A stretch of 64,000 bases of DNA from Pantoea eucrina (GTDB taxonomy: Bacteria; Pseudomonadota; Gammaproteobacteria; Enterobacterales; Enterobacteriaceae), in assembly GCF_001691555.1 (NCBI RefSeq), contig NZ_MAYN01000008.1, forward strand, positions 215,694 to 279,693, read 5' to 3'. The translations under genes and the position numbers were made by a program. Each line of letters opens with the position of its first letter. Positions within the stretch are counted from its first letter, which is position 1. Below the pieces are notes generated by a model that made no database searches, was not told where the DNA came from, and was given only the letters and a program-made list of their open reading frames with translations. Below are positions 1-8,886 of this stretch, piece after piece.

Positions 1-547
1 TGCTCCAGTAACGGCGCAGCAGGAAAATCAGGCCGCCGGCGATGATCAATCCAATAATCGGTGACAGGATCAGCGACAGAAAGATATTGATCACTTTCGG
101 CAGATTGAGCGCATCCACCACAGAGGTGCCGGTCATCAGTGCATTGGTGAGACCAATACCGATAATCGCGCCAATCAGCGTATGAGAACTGGAGGCCGGC
201 AGGCCCAGATACCAGGTGCCGAGGTTCCAGATAATGGCAGCCAGCAGCATGGAAAAGACCATGGCGAGGCCGTGCGCCGAACCGACATTCAACAGCAGAT
301 CGGTAGGAAGCATATGTACGATAGCGTAGGCCACGCTCAGACCGCCGAGCAGCACGCCAAAAAAGTTGAACACACCTGCCATCACCACTGCCAGCTGCGC
401 CCGCATCGCACGGGTGTAGATGACGGTAGCGACCGCGTTGGCTGTGTCGTGGAAGCCGTTGATTGCCTCATAAAACAATACAAACAGCAGGGCAAGAACC
501 AATAACAGGCCGGTACTCAGGTCAAGACCAGCAAACAGATGTAGCAT
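1..547 (-). CDS. pitA: PitA low-affinity inorganic phosphate transporter, 5' part only
   Basis: The reverse strand encodes the first ~182 residues of PitA, an inner-membrane transporter that takes up metal-phosphate complexes using the proton gradient. The start ATG lies at 545-547 and reads [12 protein letters not shown]. The visible part holds the hydrophobic N-terminal segments and the PiT signature around residues 28-40 ([15 protein letters not shown]), plus a [19 protein letters not shown] stretch typical of the family. The gene runs off the left edge, so roughly the last two thirds of the usual ~500 residues are outside the window. It is divergent from yhiN, as in E. coli. Identity is firm from close recalled similarity to E. 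coli PitA. Confidence 0.95.
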   Translation of the reverse strand, partial: MLHLFAGLDLSTGLLLVLALLFVLFYEAINGFHDTANAVATVIYTRAMRAQLAVVMAGVFNFFGVLLGGLSVAYAIVHMLPTDLLLNVGSAHGLAMVFSMLLAAIIWNLGTWYLGLPASSSHTLIGAIIGIGLTNALMTGTSVVDALNLPKVINIFLSLILSPIIGLIIAGGLIFLLRRYWS

Positions 548-788
548 AAACGTTACGCCATTTTGGAGGACATGAACGCGGCGCATTATCTGCGACAACG
601 CACTGTATGGGAAAGAGAAATATAGCCTTTTTTTGTCTTAAAATGATAACCCGGAGGACAAAACAAGGTAAAAGAGCCTAAAAATGAAACAGTTACATTA
701 TGACATATTTACAGCATTTTTTTGAAGGTGGCGCAAAAAGCCGCAGATCACTACAATCAGCGCCTTTCGTAATCAGGTGGGCATCGCA
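548..788. promoter_or_regulatory. pitA–yhiN divergent intergenic region
   Basis: This 241-base AT-rich gap separates the divergent pitA and yhiN genes and must carry both promoters. A Shine-Dalgarno-like AGGTGG lies at 775-780 before the GTG start of yhiN. I could not define convincing -35/-10 pairs or a clear PhoB box. Confidence 0.4.
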
Positions 789-1973
789 GTGGAAAAGTTT
801 GACGTTATCGTAATAGGGGCAGGCGCAGCCGGTATGTTCTGTGCAGCGCAGGCGGGACAGCGCGGGCGCCGCGTACTGCTGCTGGATAACGGCAAAAAAG
901 CGGGCCGTAAGATCCTGATGTCAGGCGGCGGCCGCTGCAACTTTACGAATCTGTATACCGAGCCGGCGGCCTACCTGTCGCACAATCCGCACTTCTGCAA
1001 ATCTGCGCTGGCGCGTTACACCCAGTGGGATTTTATCGATCTGGTTAACCGGTACGGCATCGCCTGGCACGAAAAAACGCTGGGTCAGCTGTTTTGCGAC
1101 GACTCAGCGCAGCACATTGTCGATATGCTGCTGAAAGAGTGTGAGGCGGGTGCGGTGACGCTGCGGCTGCGCAGCGAAGTGCTGAGCACGGCACGCGACG
1201 GCGAGGGGTTCCGGTTGCAGCTTAATGGCACAGACGTATGGGCAGAGAAGCTGGTGATCGCCAGCGGCGGATTATCGATGCCGGGACTGGGTGCGTCGCC
1301 GTTTGGTTACAAAGTGGCAGAGCAGTTTGGTCTGCGCGTCTACCCGACCCGCGCCGGACTGGTGCCGTTTACGCTGCATAAACCGCTGCTGGAGCAGCTC
1401 AGCACGCTGTCGGGCGTTGCGCTGCCAGCCACCATTGAAGCGCAGGACGGCACGCTGTTTAAGGAAGCGATGCTGTTTACCCATCGCGGCCTCTCTGGTC
1501 CGGCAGTGCTGCAGATCTCCAGTTACTGGCAGCCAGGGGAGTTTGTCAGCGTTAACCTGTTGCCGGCACTGGCGCTGACGGATTACCTCGATGAGCAGCG
1601 CAGCGCGCACCCCAACCTCAGCCTGAAAAACAGCCTGGCGAAGATCCTGCCGAAGCGACTGGTGGAGGTCCTGCAGGCGATGAACCAGATCCCGGATGTC
1701 ACCCTGAAGCAGCTCAACAGCAAACAGCAGGCTGAGCTGGCGCAGTTACTGCACCAGTGGCGCGTACAGCCAAACGGCACCGAAGGCTATCGCACCGCGG
1801 AGGTTACGCTGGGCGGTGTTGATACCACCCAGCTCTCTTCAAAAACCATGGAAGCGCGTGACGTACCGGGCCTCTATTTCATTGGCGAAGTCGCGGATGT
1901 GACCGGCTGGCTGGGTGGCTATAATTTCCAGTGGGCGTGGAGTTCTGCCTGGGCCTGCGCCCAGGCACTCTGA
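789..1973 (+). CDS. yhiN: YhiN/HI0933-family FAD-dependent oxidoreductase
   Basis: This is a 394-residue soluble flavoprotein of the HI0933/YhiN family; no reaction is established for the family. The N-terminus has the FAD-binding Rossmann motif GAGAAG at about residues 10-15, followed by the family signature GRKILMSGGGRCNFTN near residue 40. The C-terminal end carries the second FAD-contact block GLYFIGEVADVTGWLGGYN. I chose the GTG at 789 rather than the in-frame GTG at 777 because AGGTGG (775-780) sits 8 bases before it and the protein then begins MEKFDVIVIG, matching the E. coli start. It ends 3 bases before the stop of the convergent glycosyltransferase gene. Confidence 0.93.
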   Translation: MEKFDVIVIGAGAAGMFCAAQAGQRGRRVLLLDNGKKAGRKILMSGGGRCNFTNLYTEPAAYLSHNPHFCKSALARYTQWDFIDLVNRYGIAWHEKTLGQLFCDDSAQHIVDMLLKECEAGAVTLRLRSEVLSTARDGEGFRLQLNGTDVWAEKLVIASGGLSMPGLGASPFGYKVAEQFGLRVYPTRAGLVPFTLHKPLLEQLSTLSGVALPATIEAQDGTLFKEAMLFTHRGLSGPAVLQISSYWQPGEFVSVNLLPALALTDYLDEQRSAHPNLSLKNSLAKILPKRLVEVLQAMNQIPDVTLKQLNSKQQAELAQLLHQWRVQPNGTEGYRTAEVTLGGVDTTQLSSKTMEARDVPGLYFIGEVADVTGWLGGYNFQWAWSSAWACAQAL

Positions 1974-1976
1974 GCA

Positions 1977-2921
1977 TTACTGGCGGCTCAGCAGCAGCTG
2001 GCCCAGCAGGCTGTCGCGGTTAACCACGCCATATTTCAGATTGGTAGCGAGATATTTGCGATCAAATCCGGTGAGCTTGGTCAGCGGCGGCAGCACGTCT
2101 GGCAGGCGATCAACCATCAGCATGCGGCTCAGCCGGACCGGGCGCCACTCGCTCAGACTTTGATAGAGCAGCGCGCTGGCTTCGCACTTACGCAGATAAA
2201 GGTTGTAATCATTGCTTTCGCGCAGCGCCTGCTGCTGTGCCAGATAAACCACCAGGTAATCAGGCGGCGTAATGCCCTGTACCAGGGTGTCATAGTCAGG
2301 CTGCGCCAGCAGCTGCCGGAAGAAAGCTTCAGCACCCAGCGTGACAATCGGGCGGAAATAGTGCAGCCAGCGACCAATAAAAGCATTATGCGCCGGGGCC
2401 GCAAGGAACCACGACTCAATCACCGGATACGCCATATCGTGCGTTGAGCCGGCCCGGTAAAATGCAATCAGGTCGTAACGCGCATCGGCGTTAACGGCCA
2501 GCAGTGCATCCAGCGTCTGGTTGAGAATAATGGTGGCGTCCATCCAGATGCCGCCATAGCGATAAAGCAACTCCAGCCGGATGACATCGCTTTTGTGCGA
2601 CGGACGCATATCGGGATGCGTAAACTGCAGGTCCGGCAGATAGCGGGCGAGATTGCGATTGTTGATCACCGTCATCTGATAACCCGGGTTTTCCCGGACA
2701 ATTTTATCCACAAAAATCTGCACTTCAGCGGGCAGCGTTTCGCTCTCCCAGTACATCCAGATCTGCTGCGGGATCGGCGTGCCGGTGGCGGGCTGGCTGC
2801 ACATATTGATATCCTGCTCATCGCGCGGATTATAGCTTGCCAGCTGTTTACGCCGCGTCAGCATCTTCTCTGCCCGCAGACCCAGCGAGACCAGATGAGT
2901 TTTAAGATTATTTTTGTTCAT
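1977..2921 (-). CDS. capsular polysaccharide synthesis family glycosyltransferase
   Basis: This 314-residue protein resembles the capsule/OCH1-like sugar transferases (Caps_synth, Gly_transf_sug type). The visible family motifs are IPQQIWMYWES near residue 50, SHKSDVIRLELLYRYGG near residue 108 and the following WMDAT, where the aspartate is the expected nucleotide-sugar/metal contact. No signal peptide or membrane span is evident, so it is probably cytoplasmic or peripheral. An AGGAAAAAG ribosome binding site precedes the ATG. It stands alone and is not in a polysaccharide operon; its acceptor and donor are unknown. E. coli has no gene here, so it looks like an accessory insertion next to yhiN. 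Confidence 0.75.
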   Translation of the reverse strand: MNKNNLKTHLVSLGLRAEKMLTRRKQLASYNPRDEQDINMCSQPATGTPIPQQIWMYWESETLPAEVQIFVDKIVRENPGYQMTVINNRNLARYLPDLQFTHPDMRPSHKSDVIRLELLYRYGGIWMDATIILNQTLDALLAVNADARYDLIAFYRAGSTHDMAYPVIESWFLAAPAHNAFIGRWLHYFRPIVTLGAEAFFRQLLAQPDYDTLVQGITPPDYLVVYLAQQQALRESNDYNLYLRKCEASALLYQSLSEWRPVRLSRMLMVDRLPDVLPPLTKLTGFDRKYLATNLKYGVVNRDSLLGQLLLSRQ

Positions 2922-3189
2922 GCTTTTTCCTGTCGCAGGCCGTCAGCTATCGCAGTTTTTATGCAGGCAAAAAAACTGGCCCTGTGGCAACGTCCTGAAT
3001 GCACCCTGAGCGGCGCGAAATGAAGGTTAAAATTAACAAAGGGCGGGAAGTTGCTCAATCAATAAACCGTAAAACAACAACTTTAAGAGAATCCGCAGAA
3101 ACCAGCGCTGATGGCCGATACGCGCGGGTAGCCATGCCGCTAATCTGCTATTATCGGCAGGTTTTTTACTCCGCTGATGCTGTGACACT

Positions 3190-3537
3190 ATGTTAAAAAT
3201 GAAATTTCTGCTGCCGGTTCTGCTTTTGCTGAGCGCCGCAGTATGGTGGCTGATGCCACATTATGATGATGAAGATAAAGCTTATTATATTGCCGTATTT
3301 TGTACGCTGACGCACGACGGGCGCGATAACAGCCCGCAGGCGATGCAGCAGATTATTGAAGGCAGTAACTCCGATTATGCCCTGCAGAAAATCCGCTTTA
3401 AGGCTGATCTGGCAACACATCTGCAGCAGGTGTGGCAGGATCTGACCTTGCCGCAGCAGCAGCAGGCGCATCAGGAAGCGCTGCGCTGCCGGCAGCTCAT
3501 GTCAGCCGTGATGCTGCCGGGTAAGCCAGTAGAGTAG
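3190..3537 (+). CDS. small membrane-anchored hypothetical protein
   Basis: A 115-residue protein that I do not recognise. The first ~22 residues form a hydrophobic segment after MLKMK (LLPVLLLLSAAVWWL), best read as an uncleaved anchor or a signal peptide. The rest is polar and helical, with two cysteines (FCTLT about residue 38, LRCRQL about residue 100) that could form a disulphide in the periplasm. An alternative ATG lies nine bases downstream at 3199; neither has a strong ribosome binding site. The neighbours are a glycosyltransferase and an AraC regulator, which give no clear functional clue. Confidence 0.55.
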   Translation: MLKMKFLLPVLLLLSAAVWWLMPHYDDEDKAYYIAVFCTLTHDGRDNSPQAMQQIIEGSNSDYALQKIRFKADLATHLQQVWQDLTLPQQQQAHQEALRCRQLMSAVMLPGKPVE

Positions 3538-3585
3538 AGGCTATAGCGCTGATCCGCGGCAGACGCAAAGCGTCTCACCGGATGG

Positions 3586-4020
3586 TTATGCCGTGTCTTC
3601 CTCCGGAGAACCCGGCTGACCCTCCATCCGCCGGCAAATTGCGCAGGGGTCATCACTGCTGCGGAGTTGCGCTTCCGCTTCGCGGCATAGCCTGCGTCTG
3701 CGGCACTGCAGTGGTGTGCAGCCCAGCGTCTGCTTAAACGAACGGGTCAGTGATTGCTGACTTTCAAAATGGTATTTCAGCGCCAGGCGAATTATCGGCG
3801 TGTCACTGTATTTAAGGTCGGCAATACACTGTGTCAGCTTTTTCCTGCGAATATAGCGCGCCAGGGTTTCACTATAATAGCGGGCAAATAATTTCTGCAG
3901 ATACCATTTCGAATATCCTGATTTCTGTGCGATATCGTCGATGCTTAAGCGTTGCTCCAGATTGTCAGTGAGCCACTCTTTGATCGTGGTGATAACCTGC
4001 TGATTATATTTCTGCTTCAT
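3586..4020 (-). CDS. AraC-family regulator of MarA/SoxS size with cysteine-rich tail
   Basis: This 144-residue protein consists of a two-helix-turn-helix AraC/XylS DNA-binding domain (about residues 5-108) with no separate effector domain, like MarA, SoxS, Rob and RamA. The signature SGYSKWYLQKLF lies at residues 34-45 and SQQSLTRSFKQTLG at 88-100. After the second helix-turn-helix comes a tail of ~40 residues that MarA and SoxS lack, holding cysteines at 101, 106, 112, 126 and 129, including a CAIC pair. I chose the ATG at 4020 because AAGGAA lies just upstream; a GTG 18 bases earlier would add six residues. The target genes are unknown. It lies downstream of hemB on the same strand after ~270 bases. 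Confidence 0.8.
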   Translation of the reverse strand: MKQKYNQQVITTIKEWLTDNLEQRLSIDDIAQKSGYSKWYLQKLFARYYSETLARYIRRKKLTQCIADLKYSDTPIIRLALKYHFESQQSLTRSFKQTLGCTPLQCRRRRLCREAEAQLRSSDDPCAICRRMEGQPGSPEEDTA

Positions 4021-4253
4021 GCCGATGTTTTCCTTCACGCGTCATCATGAAAGTCAATTAAACGGTATAAAGCAGAGGCGTGCTAAATTATTTTTTGAGT
4101 TTTAAGTAATATATTTTTATATCGGGAATAGTCTTGTATTTATATAAGTGATTTATCGCGCCTTCTGGAAATAACAGAATAAAAGCAGCGTTAATTATTT
4201 TAATTTATGCTCAGAAAGCATTATTCGCGTGTGTATGATTATTGAGTAAGGCC

Positions 4254-4279
4254 AGCCCGGCGTTAGCGATCGCCGGGCT
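4254..4279 (-). terminator. hairpin downstream of hemB
   Basis: A perfect 9-base-pair stem (AGCCCGGCG / CGCCGGGCT, arms 4254-4262 and 4271-4279, loop of 8) sits 12 bases after the hemB stop. On the hemB strand it lacks a clean T-run, so it may be a weak terminator or a 3' stabilising hairpin. Confidence 0.5.
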
Positions 4280-4291
4280 GTAAAATGCTTA

Positions 4292-5269
4292 TCAGAGCAG
4301 CTTTTGCTCGGCGAGATCCAGCGCAAAGTAGCTGAATATCAGGTCGGCACCGGCACGCTTAATGGCGCCCAGGCTTTCCAGAACGACATTACGCTCGTCA
4401 ATGGCGCCCGCCTGCGCGGCGAACTTGATCATCGCATATTCACCGCTCACCTGGTAAGCCGCCAGCGGCAGCGTGGTGCGTTCGCGAATATCACGCAGAA
4501 TGTCGAGATAGGCACCGGCAGGTTTAACCATCAGTGAATCCGCACCTTCCGCTTCATCCAGCAGGGATTCACGGATCGCCTCGCGACGGTTCATCGGGTT
4601 CATCTGATACGTTTTGCGATCGCCTTTCAGCGCCGTGCCTGCCGCTTCACGGAACGGGCCGTAGAACGAGGACGCAAACTTAGTGGAGTAAGACATGATC
4701 GCCGTATCGGTAAAGCCCGCCCCATCCAGCGCCTGACGGATCGCCTTAACCTGACCATCCATAGCCGCTGAGGGAGCGATAAAGTCAGCACCTGCCTGTG
4801 CGGCAACCACCGCCTGTTTACCCAGATTAATCAGCGTCTGGTCATTATCCACACCGTGATCGCACAGCACACCGCAGTGGCCGTGGCTGGTGTATTCACA
4901 GAAGCAGGTATCGGACATCACGATCATCTCCGGCACCGTCTCTTTACAGATGCGCGCCATACGCGCCACCAGGCCATTTTCCTGCCACGCGTCGCTGCCG
5001 GTAGCGTCGGTATGATGGGAAATACCGAAGGTCATGACAGAACGGATACCCGCTTTGGCAATACGCTCAATTTCATACGCCAGACGTTTTTCCGGAATAC
5101 GCATCACGCCCGGCATGGCGTTGATCGGGACGTAATCATCCACCTCTTCTTCGACAAAGATCGGCAGCGCCAGATCGTTGATGCTGAGGCCGGACTCCTG
5201 GAACATTGTGCGCATTGACGCGCTTTTACGCAGCCTTCTCGGGCGCTGGATCAGATTAAATTCAGACAT
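4292..5269 (-). CDS. hemB: porphobilinogen synthase (5-aminolevulinate dehydratase)
   Basis: HemB condenses two 5-aminolevulinate molecules to porphobilinogen, the first common step of tetrapyrrole synthesis. The 325-residue protein matches E. coli HemB over its full length. The zinc-binding cysteine cluster is visible ([18 protein letters not shown], near residues 118-135). So are the two active-site lysine regions, [13 protein letters not shown] and [12 protein letters not shown] prefer the ATG at 5269 ([10 protein letters not shown]) over a GTG six bases upstream. The gene is monocistronic, followed by a hairpin and preceded by a ~130-base gap to the proP terminator. Cytoplasmic. Confidence 0.97.
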   Translation of the reverse strand: MSEFNLIQRPRRLRKSASMRTMFQESGLSINDLALPIFVEEEVDDYVPINAMPGVMRIPEKRLAYEIERIAKAGIRSVMTFGISHHTDATGSDAWQENGLVARMARICKETVPEMIVMSDTCFCEYTSHGHCGVLCDHGVDNDQTLINLGKQAVVAAQAGADFIAPSAAMDGQVKAIRQALDGAGFTDTAIMSYSTKFASSFYGPFREAAGTALKGDRKTYQMNPMNRREAIRESLLDEAEGADSLMVKPAGAYLDILRDIRERTTLPLAAYQVSGEYAMIKFAAQAGAIDERNVVLESLGAIKRAGADLIFSYFALDLAEQKLL

Positions 5270-5368
5270 GCTCACACAACTTATTCGGATGAAAATAGTG
5301 ACTACAGTTTACTCTTTTTCGCGCCGGGTAATGAAGAATGTGTGCTGCTGACAGGTTCAGGCGGGAGA

Positions 5369-5395
5369 TAAAAAAGTCCCGCCGGGCGGCGGGAC
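5369..5395 (-). terminator. Rho-independent terminator of proP
   Basis: On the reverse strand a perfect 8-base-pair stem (GTCCCGCC / GGCGGGAC, loop GCCC; arms 5376-5383 and 5388-5395) is followed directly by six T residues. It lies 10 bases after the proP stop codon. Confidence 0.9.
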
Positions 5396-5404
5396 TGGTG
5401 GATA

Positions 5405-6910
5405 TTACTCTTTAATAACCGGATGCTGGTCGACCAGATTGCGACGTTTAGCCTCAAGGCGTGCAATCTCTGCATCAATATCTTCAATCTTCTGTTCGAT
5501 ATTGTCGTGATGCTCCTGCAGGATCTCACGCGCTTCATCAAGGTCAGATGCCGCAGGCGTGGCGCCACGCAGGGGCTTGTTCGCCGTCTCTTTCATATAG
5601 AGACCGGTAATCAGGCCCACCACAGCCACCACCATCAGATAGTAAGCTGGCATATAGAGATTATTGGTCGCTTCTACTGCCCAGGCGGTCACGGTTGGCG
5701 TCAGGCCGGCAACCAGAATCGAGATGTTGAATGCACTGGCGAGCGCACTGTAGCGAATATGCGTCGGGAACATCGCCGGCAGGGAAGAGGCCATCACGCC
5801 GGTAAAGGCGTTGAGGATCACTGCCAGCAGCAGCAGGCCGGCAAAAATCAGCCCCAGCACGTTGCTGTTGATAAGCGTAAACGCAGGGATGGCACAGAAG
5901 AACAGCGCAATACTGCCGAGAATGATAAACGGACGACGGCCAAAGCGGTCGCTCAGCATACCCATTACCGGCTGTACAAACAGCATACCCATCATGATGG
6001 CGATGATGATCAGCACCCCATGATCTTCCGAGTAGTGCAGGTTATGCGACAGGTAGCTCGGCATGTAAGTCAGCAGCATGTAGTAGGTCACGTTGGTAGC
6101 AAGCACCAGACCGATACAGGCCAGCAGACTTTTCCAGTGTTTGGTGGCGATCTCTTTAAATGACACTTTCGGGCCATCGCGCAGACCATCACGGTCACCC
6201 TGCTCCAGACCTTCAACGTGCTGCTGGAAAGCCGGGGTCTCTTCCAGCGCATGACGCAGGTAGAGGCCAATCAGACCCAGCGGCAGTGCCAGGAAGAAAG
6301 GTACGCGCCAGCCCCACTCAAGGAAGTTATCTTCCCCGATGATGGTTGAGAGCAGCACCACAACGCCTGCACCCAGTACGAAACCGGCGATAGAACCAAA
6401 GTCGAGCCAGCTGCCCATAAAGCCGCGCTTACGGTCCGGGGAGTACTCTGCGACAAAAATCGATGCGCCGGTATACTCGCCGCCGACCGAGAAGCCCTGT
6501 GCCATTTTGGCCAGCAGCAGCAGAATCGGTGCCCAGATGCCAATGGAGGCGTAGGAGGGGATCAGGCCGATACAGAACGTACTGATCGACATAATAACAA
6601 TGGTGATAGAAAGAATTTTCTGCCGGCCATACTTGTCACCCAGCATGCCGAAGAAGAGCCCGCCCAGCGGACGGATCAGGAAGGGAACCGAAAAGGTACC
6701 CAGCGCCGCGATCATCTGCACGCCCGGGGAGGCGTCAGGGAAAAAGACTTTACCCAGCGCATAGGCAACAAAGCCATAGACACCAAAATCGAACCACTCC
6801 ATCGCATTGCCCAGCGATGCTGCAGTAATAGCCTTGCGTAAGCGGGCGTCATCAATAATGGTGACGTCATCCAGCCCGATAGGTTTTACACGCTTCCTAC
6901 GTAATTTCAT
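5405..6910 (-). CDS. proP: ProP osmosensing proline/glycine betaine:H+ symporter
   Basis: ProP is a major facilitator superfamily symporter in the inner membrane that senses osmolality and takes up proline, glycine betaine and related osmolytes. The 501-residue protein matches E. coli ProP throughout. It shows the MFS loop motif GMLGDKYGRQKIL in the N-terminal half, LSDRFGRRPF in the second half, and the C-terminal acidic/heptad region (EQKIEDIDAEIARLEAKRRNL) that forms the regulatory coiled coil in E. coli. The start MKLRRKRVKP at 6910 matches the E. coli protein; an upstream in-frame start is less likely. The leader holds a striking hairpin described separately, and a terminator follows the stop. 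Confidence 0.97.
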   Translation of the reverse strand: MKLRRKRVKPIGLDDVTIIDDARLRKAITAASLGNAMEWFDFGVYGFVAYALGKVFFPDASPGVQMIAALGTFSVPFLIRPLGGLFFGMLGDKYGRQKILSITIVIMSISTFCIGLIPSYASIGIWAPILLLLAKMAQGFSVGGEYTGASIFVAEYSPDRKRGFMGSWLDFGSIAGFVLGAGVVVLLSTIIGEDNFLEWGWRVPFFLALPLGLIGLYLRHALEETPAFQQHVEGLEQGDRDGLRDGPKVSFKEIATKHWKSLLACIGLVLATNVTYYMLLTYMPSYLSHNLHYSEDHGVLIIIAIMMGMLFVQPVMGMLSDRFGRRPFIILGSIALFFCAIPAFTLINSNVLGLIFAGLLLLAVILNAFTGVMASSLPAMFPTHIRYSALASAFNISILVAGLTPTVTAWAVEATNNLYMPAYYLMVVAVVGLITGLYMKETANKPLRGATPAASDLDEAREILQEHHDNIEQKIEDIDAEIARLEAKRRNLVDQHPVIKE

Positions 6911-6936
6911 GATGTTACCCTGTATTGGAATTCGAA

Positions 6937-6988
6937 AAATCCTCAACGCCGCAGGCTGTTTGCTATCAACTCAGTCCGCGGCGTTGAG
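6937..6988 (-). promoter_or_regulatory. strong hairpin plus T-run in the proP leader (candidate attenuator)
   Basis: Reading toward proP, arms at 6978-6988 and 6942-6952 pair perfectly over 11 bases (CTCAACGCCGC / GCGGCGTTGAG). The pairing extends inward by six more positions (6972-6977 with 6953-6958) with one mismatch and one G-U, leaving a 13-base loop. Two bases after the stem comes TTTTT, ending about 26 bases before the proP ATG. The layout is that of an intrinsic terminator or a large leader hairpin on proP mRNA. Function is inference. Confidence 0.6.
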
Positions 6989-7225
6989 AAGATTAAAGCA
7001 TAGCCGTGAAAAAGGGTTTTCCCCTGGCCAGCCACAGCAATTATTACTCAGGTAATTATTGCGAACCGCGACAGAGTATACCGTTTTTATGTGATATTTG
7101 TCATGTTTTCACCAGTAAGTGGTTACTTTTTAACTAATTATATGGTCGTAAAGCAGTGTCATAAGGGTGAAAAATATTTTACTTTTTTTGACATAACCCA
7201 CACACCATGCGGGCTGCGGCGGGAA
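6989..7225. promoter_or_regulatory. proP upstream region with CRP-like site
   Basis: This AT-rich gap between the proP leader hairpin and the end of the EAL-domain gene should hold the proP promoter(s). A CRP-like sequence TGTGA-N6-TCATG lies at 7090-7105 (8 of 10 consensus bases). An 8-of-9 inverted repeat (AATTATTAC / GTAATTATT) lies at 7039-7060. E. coli proP is controlled by CRP and Fis, so these are candidates only. Confidence 0.4.
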
Positions 7226-8815
7226 TTAATGCGGGGCGGAAGTCATACCGGAAAGCGGCTGAGTACCGTGCTCTTCCATCCAGCGGAGGAACGTCTGGCT
7301 GGCAACAGGACGGGCATAATAATAGCCCTGAATAAAGGTGACCTGACGCTGCTGCAGATACGTGAGCTGCAGCGCGGTTTCTACCCCTTCGCCCAGCACC
7401 TCCAGCTTCAGTTTGTGGCAAAGATTGATAATGGCATCCAGCACCGGCGTTTCTATCTCCAGCCCTTCAATGGCATTGATAAAGCCGCGATCGATTTTCA
7501 GATAGTCAAGCGGGAAGGTCATCAGGTAGGAAAGGGAGCAGTGTCCGGTGCCAAAATCATCAATGGCGACTTTCATGCCCTGCGCCTGCAGAAAACGCAG
7601 CTTGCGCGCGACTGCTTCGCCATCCTTAATCAAACTGCGCTCGGTAAGTTCAAGGGTGATCAGCATCTGCTTGTCGCGGATAGCCTGCGCAAATTGCATG
7701 ATGTCCTGAGTAAAGTCTGCGTGTTGCAGATGATCTGCCGCCAGATTAAAACCGAGGTGAAAACCCGGCATCACCGGCCAGCTGGCAATATCTTCACTCA
7801 TCAGTTCCAGCAGATGCCGGGTGAGATCCACAATCACCCCCTCCGACTCCGCGTGCGTAATAAAAATATCGGGCCGCACCATTTCACCATTGGGCAGCTG
7901 CCAGCGCAGCAGCGCCTCGGCCCCTGAACAGCGGGCAAGCGTATTGTTGTAAACCGGCTGATAGTGAACAGAAAACTGACGATTACGCATGGCGCGGCGG
8001 ATCTCATCGGCCCAGGAAATACGCCGGCGCAGCCAGTTCGCCGTCAGTATCATCAGCATGATCGAGAAGATGGAAGCCATCGGCAGGAAGATAAACAGCG
8101 CCTGCCGCCAGGCGGCGATCAGCTCTGCCGGAGGCACAATTACGCTAACGCGAATAGGATAACGCTGTGATTCGCGCTGAAACGGCGTGCTCTGCATATA
8201 GCGTTCAGCGGGTGCTTCACTCTTACCGCTGGCGATAATTGCGCCCTCGCCGAACTGCAGGCTCATTTGATAGCCGCGTGACTCTCCCATTGCGTGCATA
8301 AAGTCCATCAGATACTGGCCATCAATGACCGCCCAGACGCCGCTGCTGTCCGGTAACTGGCGTACAAATATGACTGCCGGACGATGCGGTACGCCCGAGG
8401 TGCCTGGCAGCGAGAGGCTCCACGAAGCTTTACCGGTTACCGGTAGCGGACGCATCATCATCGCTTCAAGCGTGCCGTCACTGATGCCGTAAGCAGAGGA
8501 GCAGGTGATGTTATCGCCCTGCAAGATCCCCACCGACCGGAAATAGGCGTTGAGCGTGCCGATACGCTGCAGGTGCTGTTCAATGTTACTGCAGGGGCGA
8601 GACGGGTATTGTCCCAGTTCAGCAATCATGTTCCAGGCGTTGTCGCTCATCTTTTCTGCCTGAGCCAGCAAAATAGTGGCTGTCGCCACCTGCTGCTGCC
8701 GGACCATATGGCGCGCCTCAATCGCCGTACAGACGATACCCAGTACCAGCGGCAGGAGTCCGGCGCAGACAATATAGAGCCAGCCAAAATCACGACGTTT
8801 TTTTCGCAGAGGCAC
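7226..8815 (-). CDS. CSS-motif EAL-domain cyclic-di-GMP phosphodiesterase
   Basis: This 529-residue inner-membrane protein has two transmembrane segments (about residues 12-30 and 235-260) flanking a periplasmic domain with the CSS motif (NITCSSAYG near residue 105). A cytoplasmic EAL domain follows. The catalytic set appears complete: EALLRW, the N of FNLAADHLQ, LELTERSL, AIDDFGTGHCSL, DYLKIDRGFI and EGVETALQ. The family hydrolyses cyclic di-GMP to pGpG, and in E. coli CSS-type enzymes the periplasmic cysteines respond to redox state (DsbA/DsbB). The start is GTG at 8815, with GAGGAG seven bases upstream. Which E. coli Pde paralogue it matches is not settled. Confidence 0.9.
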   Translation of the reverse strand: MPLRKKRRDFGWLYIVCAGLLPLVLGIVCTAIEARHMVRQQQVATATILLAQAEKMSDNAWNMIAELGQYPSRPCSNIEQHLQRIGTLNAYFRSVGILQGDNITCSSAYGISDGTLEAMMMRPLPVTGKASWSLSLPGTSGVPHRPAVIFVRQLPDSSGVWAVIDGQYLMDFMHAMGESRGYQMSLQFGEGAIIASGKSEAPAERYMQSTPFQRESQRYPIRVSVIVPPAELIAAWRQALFIFLPMASIFSIMLMILTANWLRRRISWADEIRRAMRNRQFSVHYQPVYNNTLARCSGAEALLRWQLPNGEMVRPDIFITHAESEGVIVDLTRHLLELMSEDIASWPVMPGFHLGFNLAADHLQHADFTQDIMQFAQAIRDKQMLITLELTERSLIKDGEAVARKLRFLQAQGMKVAIDDFGTGHCSLSYLMTFPLDYLKIDRGFINAIEGLEIETPVLDAIINLCHKLKLEVLGEGVETALQLTYLQQRQVTFIQGYYYARPVASQTFLRWMEEHGTQPLSGMTSAPH

Positions 8816-8886
8816 CAGACTCTCCTCGGTGGGGTTAGGCGTTTATCCGCCGCGCCAGCAGCATAACATCTTATTGACGCTGTGCA

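Noticed and set aside
690-720. possible PhoB box upstream of pitA/yhiN
   Set aside because: Only loose similarity to the CTGTCAT repeats; not supportable by eye.
7091-7927. 278-codon rightward open frame opposite the EAL-domain gene
   Set aside because: It is antisense to a complete phosphodiesterase gene; residue composition is that of a reversed frame.
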